DNA of 56,168 nucleotides. It comes from DATFLS01 sp964413425. Lineage in GTDB: Bacteria; Fidelibacterota; JAANXI01. The stretch lies in NCBI GenBank assembly GCA_964413425.1, contig CAYPST010000019.1, positions 1 to 56,168 of the forward strand, written 5' to 3'. The notes under the pieces are model-generated. The model searched no databases and had not been told where the DNA came from. It saw only the letters and a program-made list of their open reading frames with translations. Each line of letters opens with the position of its first letter. Within the stretch, counting starts at the first letter, position 1. Positions 44,574-53,658 of this stretch are shown in pieces. The translations under genes and the position numbers were made by a program.

Positions 44574-45653
44574 CTAGAAGTCCAGGCTCACCGAATACAC
44601 GTGGACCGCATCAAACAGCGTTTCTCCGGTCCCTTTAAAGGCATAATCGACTTTGACGGCACCGATGGGAAGGTTTACGTTCAGACCACCTCCCAGGCAC
44701 AGCCCCTCCGAAGAGTAATTGAATTTATACCCGCCGCGCACGAAAAACATCTCCCGCAGCGAGTATTCCAGTCCCACATTGATTCGTTCGGTCCAATCTC
44801 TGGGATGGAGGTAATCCACCCGGAGGTCAAGTCCCATGTTATCCGTCTGCTGGTTGAGCAGCGAAAAGAGATCCCCGGCCACACCAAACCGGAAGGTGAG
44901 CGGGATATCATAGGTTTCCCGTTCATACTTCACGCCGGGACCGAAATTCCGGAAGCTCATTGCCAGGGACAGTCCTCGAAATCCCGTGTCATAGATGGTG
45001 CCGACATCAAAGGCCACCAGCCCCATCTTCGCATCATGCGCTTCCTGCACCCACTGGCCTTCTTCATTTCGATAGGCAATCATCGAGCTAAAACCGGAGC
45101 CCAACAGATCCTGGTGAGCATATTTCACCTGTCCACCTACTGAAAACTGCTCCGATATCTGGCGAGCATAGGCGAGTCCGAAAACCCATTCGGAGGGATT
45201 CAACTCACCGATGTCACTATATCCCGCTTCATTGGTTCCATTGAGTGCCGTTGCCTGGATAGGATCGCCGTAATTGTAGTTCATGGCGCTGATCCCAAAT
45301 GCTCCAATCTGTCCGAAGTTCAATACCAGGGCTCCCGACTGGATACTGGTATCCAGAAGCCAGTTCATATTTCCGAACATCACCGTGCGGTTTTCCACAT
45401 ACGCAATACCCGCCGGATTATAGAAGAGAGCGGAGGCCTCGCCTTTCATGGCGATACCGGCATCGGCAAGGCCCATGGCACGGGCTCCGGCACCTCTGGC
45501 CAGATACGGCATCGAAGTCTGTCCGCCTCGCTTGAATCCCAGCAGATCGTCAATCCGCTCCGGCCCGGAGGCTTCCTGCTCCTGTCCGAACAGAGGGACA
45601 CTCTGAGACAAAGCAAATATGATGAATAACGAAACTGTTATGAATTTTCTCAT
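44574..45653 (-). CDS. PorV/PorQ-family outer-membrane protein
   Basis: 359 residues from ATG 45653, behind GGAGAAG. The signal peptide ends about LFGQ. The chain has the family hallmarks: RGAGARAMGLADAGIAMKGE, SALFYNPAGIAYVEN, then SVGGQVKYAHQDLLG, GGYKFNYSSEGLCLGGGLN and a terminal strand VYSVSLDF. PorV is a shuttle of the type IX secretion system that takes cargo from the export pore to the surface. Here it follows the FlgD-tailed secreted protein and the TonB receptor, which may be its cargo and partner. Stop TAG, then a good terminator. Confidence 0.83.
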   Translation of the reverse strand: MRKFITVSLFIIFALSQSVPLFGQEQEASGPERIDDLLGFKRGGQTSMPYLARGAGARAMGLADAGIAMKGEASALFYNPAGIAYVENRTVMFGNMNWLLDTSIQSGALVLNFGQIGAFGISAMNYNYGDPIQATALNGTNEAGYSDIGELNPSEWVFGLAYARQISEQFSVGGQVKYAHQDLLGSGFSSMIAYRNEEGQWVQEAHDAKMGLVAFDVGTIYDTGFRGLSLAMSFRNFGPGVKYERETYDIPLTFRFGVAGDLFSLLNQQTDNMGLDLRVDYLHPRDWTERINVGLEYSLREMFFVRGGYKFNYSSEGLCLGGGLNVNLPIGAVKVDYAFKGTGETLFDAVHVYSVSLDF

Positions 45654-45722
45654 TGGTTCTTCTCCCATGTATGGCATTGGTAATTATATCTCAGCATAAA
45701 AGTGGCTTCTCCGTTCTGCTGG

Positions 45723-47918
45723 TTATCGAATGATGACAAATTTCCCCTTGGCCACCTGACCTGAGAGTTCACCCGAAGTCGCTTCGATGGTGTAGAAGTA
45801 CACTCCCGAGGCCGGCCAGAGATTGTGTTCGGTCAGCATCGGCCACCAGCGTTCGTCTCCGCTGCCATCAGTGTGATTCAGAGTGCGGATCAAGTCACCC
45901 ACCGAATTGTAGATCTTGATCTCACACTGTGCCGGGAGATTCACGAACATCAATGTATTCTGTTCGCGAAAGCCTCCGGAGAAGTTGAACCCGCTTTGGC
46001 TGGGATATGCGTTGCCGAGATACGTATTCCCTCTGAGATTGAAGGGATTCGGAACCACCCGCACTTCATCCACCCAGTTCGCCTGCTCTTCCGGTGGTCT
46101 GAAGGGCACCACCTCTTTATTAACCCGGGAAAAGAAGTGCGGACTCTCCAGCCCGTCCTCGTCAACCGAGGTCACGTAATAATAGTAGTTCACACCACGA
46201 GTTAACCCTTCATCCGTGTAGGAAGTTTCCGTGGTTCCCTCCACAATCTTGTCATACACGCGGGCATTGTTAATACCCCCCTGGGCACCATAGATATTAT
46301 AGGATGCTGCACCTGCCACCTCATCCCAGGTGATAGCCACCTGTTCCGGTCCCGGGGTCATCAGCACATTATCTGGCGGATCCAGCCGGAATTCGGCCAG
46401 GGCATAGTCGCTTTCGTATAATGCTTTCGCCCGTTCAAACCGGGCAAACAGGCTGTCCCGGCAGCCTTCAAAGATTTCCTGTCGCGCTTCTGCCGGATCA
46501 ATCCCTTGCGCTCCCTCGGTTCCGACATAGCGTTTCGCTTCCACCCCCAGTTCTATCGCTCTTGCTTCGGGAATGGAGGCAGTGCCGAACACCACCACCA
46601 CTTTGATGGAGTCGTCCGGCTGAAGGTTGTACGGCCCGACGCCGAATATCGGATCGTAATGGGGCTGGGCGGTGGGGACTTCCTGATAGGGATCATCCGT
46701 GAAATCAGATTGAATCAGAGGACGGGTGTCATCCCCGGTCATCCAGTCCCAGGCTTCCTGCATGGTTCCGATGCCCTGCACCGGGGAAAGCATATCCCGG
46801 TATTGTCTGTACCGGAATGTCGCCGGTTGGTTCGGATCATCGGCCGCCGTCCCGGTATTCTCCGGGCTATCCGAAATATACAGAAAGGCAAATCCATTCA
46901 CTTCCGGCGCGGTAAACTCACCGGTAGGAATTTCGGCCTGTCCGGTCTCCAGAGGGCCGCCCCGGGGATCGAACTGATCGTTGCCGGCAATATCGTTGGC
47001 ATCGCCATCCCAGGTGTAATAGATTCGTCTCGCCTGATCGTATCCCACTAAATAGTCCACCTGGCCGTTGTACTCACCCCGATCGCCAAAATCAGTCCAG
47101 TTGGTGATATCTCCCAGATTGTGTTTGATGCCCAGCCAGAACTCCGTGAGCTCCTGGCCTTCTTTTTCCAGTCCTTCGAGGGTTGCATTGGCATCACCCG
47201 TATTAGTCACGACCACTTCTGAGATCTGCACGTTCTCATAGCTGGGGTGACTGAACGCATACCGGGTCTCATGAAAGGTAACACCCATGGGATCAGCCCA
47301 TTTCGTCTCCAGCATTCCGTCCGCCATCAGATTCGGATCAACCTCATACGGATTCCCGGCGGGATCAAAGGCGATGGGGTCCTGACGCTTGGTCAGCCCC
47401 CGTTCCACCACTTCAATAGTCGGGATGTCCACCCGGCGCACATGTTTTGGACTGGTCGAATAAGCCGGATAGGGGGTATTAATTAACGTATTCAGGGTCC
47501 TCGGGCCATTATCATTTACAAAGACAGTGTACTCATTACCCGCTTCATACACCGCTTCCGCCCCGCTCGGACCCCACTCGCCGGCAGGTGGCGAGGTCCA
47601 GTTAGTAGAACCGACCCAGTAACTGGCCTGCCCTATAATGTCCTTTCCATGGCCGGCAAGATGCCCTTCTCCGTTTACATCCACCCCATGGTATCCCACA
47701 TCATTTTGAAAATCCGGGAACGGCGTCCACTCATACCAGACATTCGGGTTATTCTGTCCGTCGGACAGAAAATCAGACATCCAGGTGGCACCCTGGGAAT
47801 CCAGGGCCCAGATGAATTTATTCACTGTCATCCATCGGACAATTTGAGCCTCCGATATACTCGGCACAACTAATCCAACGATGGCCAGTATTAATGATAT
47901 ATGAAAAATCTTTTTCAC
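45723..47918 (-). CDS. Large secreted protein with fibronectin-III and FlgD/type IX-like C-terminus
   Basis: 731 residues from GTG 47918, behind GGGAGGAAGAG; the signal peptide ends about ISEAQ. The first 500 residues are of unknown family. Around 515-610 there is a fibronectin-III-like segment (VLMTPGPEQVAITWDEVAGA, GVNYYYYVTSVDEDGLES), then a long VRVVPNPFN... FlgD-like domain ending ASGVYFYTIEATSG and AKGKFVIIR, the usual type IX-sorted tail of this group. It is probably displayed at the surface or secreted. It stands between the TonB receptor and PorV-like genes on the same strand. Confidence 0.75.
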   Translation of the reverse strand: MKKIFHISLILAIVGLVVPSISEAQIVRWMTVNKFIWALDSQGATWMSDFLSDGQNNPNVWYEWTPFPDFQNDVGYHGVDVNGEGHLAGHGKDIIGQASYWVGSTNWTSPPAGEWGPSGAEAVYEAGNEYTVFVNDNGPRTLNTLINTPYPAYSTSPKHVRRVDIPTIEVVERGLTKRQDPIAFDPAGNPYEVDPNLMADGMLETKWADPMGVTFHETRYAFSHPSYENVQISEVVVTNTGDANATLEGLEKEGQELTEFWLGIKHNLGDITNWTDFGDRGEYNGQVDYLVGYDQARRIYYTWDGDANDIAGNDQFDPRGGPLETGQAEIPTGEFTAPEVNGFAFLYISDSPENTGTAADDPNQPATFRYRQYRDMLSPVQGIGTMQEAWDWMTGDDTRPLIQSDFTDDPYQEVPTAQPHYDPIFGVGPYNLQPDDSIKVVVVFGTASIPEARAIELGVEAKRYVGTEGAQGIDPAEARQEIFEGCRDSLFARFERAKALYESDYALAEFRLDPPDNVLMTPGPEQVAITWDEVAGAASYNIYGAQGGINNARVYDKIVEGTTETSYTDEGLTRGVNYYYYVTSVDEDGLESPHFFSRVNKEVVPFRPPEEQANWVDEVRVVPNPFNLRGNTYLGNAYPSQSGFNFSGGFREQNTLMFVNLPAQCEIKIYNSVGDLIRTLNHTDGSGDERWWPMLTEHNLWPASGVYFYTIEATSGELSGQVAKGKFVIIR

Positions 47919-47979
47919 AGCTCTTCCTCCCTCAATTATACGTTTTCATGAGCCTTGGACACATCTTCAACCGTGTACC

Positions 47980-50900
47980 TCAGAACTCCACTTTTAATCC
48001 TAACCAGATATCCCGTGGTGCATCCCAGAAATAATAGAGTCGCTGTGGCATGAGATTCGGATCATCCGTTTCTGCTCCGATGCGTTTGCCTTCTTCGTCA
48101 ATGGCATCCATGTAATTAATAAACCGTTCCTGGATACCCCCCTCATCCCCTTTGGAGATTAAATTGCTGAAACTCCGGGTCCACAAGTTTTTGACATTGA
48201 ACAGGTTGGAGACATCCAGGTAGGCAATCACGCGCATATTGTCGCCAAACTGGAGCCGGCGTGCCATGCTTAAATCGGTTCGATGATAATCGATCTCGCG
48301 TTCATTGAATGACGCCTGCAACCGTTCCAGTCCTCTGGGATTATAGGTCCAGGCAACGCCCTGGGTAAACCGGTGATAGAGGGAAATGTCCCAGTTCCCC
48401 AACGGAGTCGCTCCGGCGATCATCGGACCCGGACCATAGTTGGACGGGGTGTGCAGCGCCAGGTTGAGTCTCACCCGCCACCGGCCGGGATCCCGAACAA
48501 ACATAAACGGATCATCCAGAATATTCAGATGATTAATCAATAACGGATCTTCTCTGTAATCACTGTGTTCCTGGGACACAATTTCATCCCAGCCGTAATC
48601 TAACTCCTCTGTTACCCGCCATTCCGTATTAATAAATCCTGTGATGAGTCCAACCCGTTTCCGAAGTTCCAGCTCAATCCCCTTAATATCCTCTGCGACC
48701 GCGTTCACCGCATAGGATGGCGAACCGCTGATTCTGGAAATAATTTCAGAATCGCTGATGCCTCTGGTCACGTCCTTATAATAGCCGCTGACCGTAGCCA
48801 CATAATCATCCAGGAAGCTCTGTTCCCAGCCGGCTTCGAACTGAATGGTCCGGGGCATCTTCAGCCAGGGATTCCCCATTTCTTCCAATGGTTCATCGAC
48901 TCCCAGCTGGAAGCGATACATGTAATCATGGGGAGGCAGATCATAGAAATGCCCGTAATTAAAGAAGATCTTGCTGTTCGGTCCGATGGGATGGGAAATA
49001 CCGAACCGGGGGCTGACTGTCACCTCAATGGGCGGATCGGTTACCGGTTCCAGCCCGTAGTGATTGGTATATCCGCTGGTATTCACATTGTCCCCGTACC
49101 GCATCCAGTGCTCATCCCAGTATCCGCCGCCGCCAGGATAGAACAGGTCGTTGCGATCATACCAGGCATGTCCCGGATCATGGATATCCACCCGAACCCC
49201 TGCGTTCAGAATCATCCCGCCGTACTCGATTTTATCCTGGGCATACACCGCCGCCTGCCAGGGATACATACGGACATCATGAAAGTTCGCCTGGTCACCG
49301 GGTGCGCCGTCATCAGCGGTCCCCAGCTCCCCGTCGGGCCCTTTTCTGTACTCCTCACTGATATAGTATTCTATATTCTGGGCATATCCGGTGAGTTCGC
49401 GGATGTTTTTATAGGTAAACTCAAAGCCGGTCTTGATCTGGTGATGCGCGTTAATCTGGCTGCTCAGATCCCCGGAAATGTAGTACGCCTCTGTCCAGCT
49501 CAGGTCAGAATTCCGGTCACCCCGCATTCCGTAGAGCCCCAGAATATCATTGGCATCACCCTGCTGGTACGCCCAGCCCTTGGGGGATTCGTCCAGCCAG
49601 ACCGGTCCCACCTAGTATACATTGCCGATGTTCCGAAGCCGTACGTTGCCGACCTGCTTGAAATCATTGAAGGATCGCTGTGCCTGAAGTTCATAAAACG
49701 TATTCTGGCCAATGGTATGGGTCCACTTCAGGCTGAAATACTTGCTCCAGATATCTTTCGGTACCAGACCCGAGTCTCTGTTATAAACATTACCCCGACC
49801 ATTAAACACCGCTCGCGATCCGCTCGGCGCTGCGCCCTGAATGCCGCCCCGGGGTTCCGGATCTCCAGACTCGAATGTGGTCTCATCGGAATAGATCCCG
49901 CTGGCCGTCAATTTCATGTTCGGATTAAATCGATACGTCAATTGCAACTGTGAGGTATTATACTTGAAAACACTCCCGGTGGACGTGGGGAACGGATACA
50001 TGGAATTTTCCCGGATATGGGAGAACACAAATCCCAGCCTATTATTGGTGAAGGGCACCGGTCCCCCGACCGTGATATCGGCCACCACATCCCCGCGATA
50101 CCCGTAATAGTTGAATGGCTCGGTATGGGTCGGCGGGCTCTGGTACAGCTCATCGATGGTTCCCAACACTTCATCATTATATATGACGTTGCCCTCGGCG
50201 TCTTCCGAACGATGCTGCCACTGCCACACTTCAAACGCCTGTTGCGGTATTAACTCTTCGCCATGAAAAGTGTTGTTCTCTGCCCAGGCGTTCCAACCCT
50301 GGAAATCCGGGTTCCCGTCGTTGTCTTTATCCGCACTCGGTGCGCCATTATTCCAGGCATACCGGCCGTATTCCCACCAGTTATCATTGGAAAAGACATA
50401 GGAGCCGAAATGCTTCAGTCCGGGATGATCCGGATCATCACCACCCCACAGCGGACTGTACCGGGTATCCAGGTTCAGGAAATACTGCTCCCGAGCACTC
50501 TTGGTGACCACCTGGACGATTCCTGCCCGGGCATTTCCATACTCGGCATTGAACGATCCCGTCAGCAGCTGCACTTCTTCAATGGCGGTTTTACTCACTT
50601 TGGTGAATCCCTGATCCATCCGTTCATTCCGGAGGGGAACACCGTTCATAAGATAATTCACTTCGTTCCGGCCGCTACCACGTATTTCGATCCCGCCCTG
50701 ATTGTCCAGGTCCACACCAACCTGGGTTTCCAGAAAATCATTCAACCGGAACTGGACCGGGATCTCATCAAGGCTCTCGCTGGCCATATTCTTCTGGGAA
50801 TAGGACACGTCCCGGCGAATAACTTCACGTTCTGCCTGCACCACAATCTCCTGCCCGGCAATGGCCGTCTGCTGCAGTGCAAAATCGACTGTGATACTTC

Positions 50901-51189
50901 TGTCCACGAATACGCGGACATCTGTGACTGTCTGCGTGGCATAGCCAATAAAGGATGCCTGCACATCATACGTTCCCGACGGTACCTGGATGATGACGTA
51001 CTCACCATCCTCGTTGCTTGCCGCACCCAGGTCCGTCCCCTGCACAATCACGTTGACACCAGGAAGCGGCTCCCCGGTCTCCGCATCCTCAACAACGCCT
51101 CGTATCGTACCGGTCTGCGCCTGCGCTATCGTCCAGCCCACGCACAACACTAGTAAAACAGACAGTGCGATTCGTAACAACCGTTTCAT
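47980..51189 (-). pseudogene. TonB-dependent receptor with an in-frame amber codon
   Basis: About 1,070 codons. From ATG 51189 there is a signal peptide (ends about IAQAQ), a carboxypeptidase-like regulatory domain (GTIRGVVEDAETGEPLPGV), a plug (YSQKNMASESLDEIPVQF, EIRGSGRNEVNYLMNGVPLR, SFNAEYGNARAGIVQVVT) and barrel strands. At 49614-49612 a TAG interrupts it (codon 526), and the same frame continues with no gap as VGPVWLDESPKGW and barrel strands to TGA 47980, ending in a typical WLGLKVEF. So one gene, broken in the middle of the barrel by one base change. Without readthrough the receptor would be non-functional. There is no strong ribosome site before 51189. Confidence 0.78.
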
Positions 51190-52010
51190 TCGAAGCCGCA
51201 AATCAATCGGGAATCTGGAAAGAATTTGCTGCGTCCGACCTTCCCACCCTGATCGTGTTGGGAGATTACTTCCTCCTGCAGGAAACGTCGCCCGCAGACG
51301 GACATCAGCGATATATTCGAGATCCGAAGATTAATTCCCCCCAGGATTTGACTGCCTATTTTCAAATGTACCCCAGCGAAAGGTCTGAGCTATCAGTAAC
51401 ATCACTCACCTTTTTGAGCAATGAAGCCCCGAACACCCTCGCCGTCATACTAAACGTATTCCATCATCTCCAGGTAACACCCAGGCTTACCGTCGCGTCG
51501 GATCTCACCTGGGGGGATGTCCGGGAACATAATATCATTTTCATCGGGCATTATCAAACGCTGCATATCTTCAAAAATTATTTTGACCACCTCCGGTATA
51601 AATACCAGCTCTCGCCATTTGTGATATATTATACTCCACGCTATACCGACACACTGGAAGCCATTACCATCCCCTCATCGAAACAGGATGGCTTCCGCCA
51701 CGATTATGCGCTCGTTGCAAAATTCCCTGGGGGAAGCGGCAATACCATTCTCCTGATCTGCGCGTTTTCGGGATTCGGAAAAGTGAAAGCCACAGAACTG
51801 CTTGCATCACCCGAAAACTTTAAAAAAGCCTATGCAGGCACCCTTGAACAGCTTCCACCCTATTTTGAAGCGCTGGTGCGGATTTACGGAATCGGGAATA
51901 TGGGATTCGAGGCCGATTTCGTCCACTTTGATGTCATTGATCCGGGAACGTTCAGCCAGGCACCTGTCTCCGGGTATTCGGCCCAGCGGGAATCTGTGCA
52001 TTCAAACTAA
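51186..52010 (+). pseudogene. Truncated C-terminal part of an unknown regulator-like protein
   Basis: The frame reads FAASDLPTLIVLGDYFLLQE, HQRYIRDPKINSPQDLTAYF, NIIFIGHYQTLHIFKNYFDH and ILLICAFSGFGKVKATELL before its stop. From memory this is the C-terminal half of larger proteins that have an N-terminal DNA-binding or sensor part, which is missing. The frame opens at ATG 51165 within the start of the oppositely oriented TonB receptor gene, so the N-terminal half has been replaced by that locus. No ribosome site is convincing. I could not name the family. Confidence 0.5.
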
Positions 52011-52297
52011 TTATAAAGCGCATCCAGTACGAAAAATTAAACTGATTATTTACAGAACTTTCCTACTGTACTATAGAGCTGTTAAATTCCCTGCAGATAG
52101 ACATTTGTGATGAACCGACTCGATTGTGTTTACGGCGCTGGGTGTGATATGAAATCAGGCGGTTACAGCAACCTTGCTTGCTGAGCGAGAGCTGTGATTC
52201 GATCTTCCAGTAATCTAATAGCCATATTGTTTTTACTCCGTGGTCATCCACTTTTTCTGTGTGGATCTGTGTGCTATTTATTTATGTGTTATTCAGG
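52011..52297. other. Intergenic region with repeat word
   Basis: About 290 bases between a truncated plus-strand gene and a convergent minus-strand gene. It holds the tctgtgtggatctgtgtgct element at about 52256. No terminator is clear. Confidence 0.4.
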
Positions 52298-53218
52298 TTA
52301 AGATCTCCAGGGCCGGGGACGGTTCAGGTCGCCCGCCAGAGTATTTTTCGCGATGATTACGTCTTCTCTCATCTGGAAGTCGAACATCCCCACACAGATA
52401 AAATCGGCGCCGCCTTCGAAAGCGAACCTGAATCCTTCTTGCGGGTGGGTGGCCCCTGCCCCCAGGACTTTATACGCTATCCACGGTTTCTCGATGGTCT
52501 CCATAAACGTCACGGTCTCTTCGGGAGTGGCCGACCAGTAATCTACAGTGTTTAATGTCTTGAAGTGGAAATCCACATCGATGCCCGCTTCATGGATGGC
52601 TCTAGGAACGTCCAATGAATGGCCTCCCACCCCGGCGAGAGCACCCTTACTTTGAACATACTCTACCACTTCACCAATCAAATCTATTTTGCCCTCGGCC
52701 ACCCATTTATCGCCGATGCCTCCCTGGATGAAAGCGGCTTTTGCGCCGTTATCAATGGCCTGGCTGATGTTGGTGGCGATATCATCTTCCTTGGGATAGG
52801 TCTGGGCGATCCATTTCAGGCCGCCGCCCAGCTGGTTCCAATAGCGATCCAGTATTCGGAGCGTATGGTCATCTGTACGCAGCACCGCGGTGGTGATGCC
52901 GGCGTCTTCGGAGATCTGGAACGTCTCGATGATCTTTTCGTCGGTAAAATAATTTTTGAACAAATCGGAGACATAAATGAGGTCGCGGCTGTGAGCAAAC
53001 CCGGCAATCAGGTTTCCTCCGATGATTAACCGGGTGAACTCGTGATCTCCGATGGTGCCGGTTTGCAGTGCTTCCACATAGGTCTGCATTTGTTCCGAAG
53101 GGCGTCCTGTGCTCGCTAACAACGCCTGTTCTTCAATACTTAATGCACCCAGGGATGCAGCGGCCGAAGCCTGGATGGTCCTGATAAGAAAATCTCTCCG
53201 GTTGATCTTGTTGTCCAT
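52298..53218 (-). CDS. Tat-exported TIM-barrel-like protein of unknown function
   Basis: 306 residues from ATG 53218, which follows GGGGAGAAGAG; the longer open frame to 53446 is not supported. The N-terminus MDNKINRRDFLIRTIQASAA is a twin-arginine signal. The chain then reads FTRLIIGGNLIAGFAHSRDL, DAGITTAVLRTDD, GAKAAFIQGGIGDKWVAEGK and ADFICVGMFDFQM, which suggests a TIM barrel of the aldo-keto or phosphate-sugar type but no known active site. It is probably periplasmic. It belongs with the other Tat-exported sugar proteins in the window only by export route. Confidence 0.68.
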   Translation of the reverse strand: MDNKINRRDFLIRTIQASAAASLGALSIEEQALLASTGRPSEQMQTYVEALQTGTIGDHEFTRLIIGGNLIAGFAHSRDLIYVSDLFKNYFTDEKIIETFQISEDAGITTAVLRTDDHTLRILDRYWNQLGGGLKWIAQTYPKEDDIATNISQAIDNGAKAAFIQGGIGDKWVAEGKIDLIGEVVEYVQSKGALAGVGGHSLDVPRAIHEAGIDVDFHFKTLNTVDYWSATPEETVTFMETIEKPWIAYKVLGAGATHPQEGFRFAFEGGADFICVGMFDFQMREDVIIAKNTLAGDLNRPRPWRS

Positions 53219-53658
53219 ATCTCTTCTCCCCAAAGGTGATAAGTCCCGATGAGTTTGTTCGGGAAATGCCTTTACTCCATTGCCGTCACTTATTCGAAAA
53301 TGAAGACTGTGCGATGTATGAGTTCGGAAACAGTCTTCTATTAAAAAAGTGCAAATTTCATACCCAAGAAAGCTACTGCATCTTCTCTTCAGACCAGCTT
53401 GCACGAGAAGAATATCATTTGCTGCCGGGTATTCATATCCCACCATTACTGCACCGAGCCTGATGCGATCCGTTCACTGGAAAATAGTATTGGTAATCCG
53501 GGGTTCCGGAAGTATTTTTACCATTAAAGAAATTTTTGAATGCTCATATTCCGATTTATTAGAAATTACTGCCATTGGATATGTATTGTAGCATCTCAAC
53601 GAAACCTGTAATTCGCACAGGAATCACAATTCACCCGACACGAGAACCGAGGATCCGT
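53219..53658. other. Divergent intergenic region
   Basis: About 440 bases between two divergent genes and so should hold both promoters. I see no strong -35/-10 pair. The frame of the preceding minus-strand gene stays open to 53446 but without a ribosome site or protein-like composition. Confidence 0.4.

Noticed and set aside
9911..49614. TAG as a sense codon in this organism
   Set aside because: Two genes have in-frame TAG, but TAG is also the natural end of CapA-like, Gfo/Idh, FucI-like, RbsC-like, binding-protein, DUF1593, glycosidase-like, PorV-like and other genes here. Recoding would extend all of these.
49612..49614. Two separate genes for the TonB receptor halves
   Set aside because: The second half would begin in mid-barrel at GTG directly after TAG with no ribosome site or signal; it is one broken gene.
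47980..51189. SusC/SusD pair
   Set aside because: No SusD-like lipoprotein follows the receptor; the next gene is a FlgD-tailed secreted protein.
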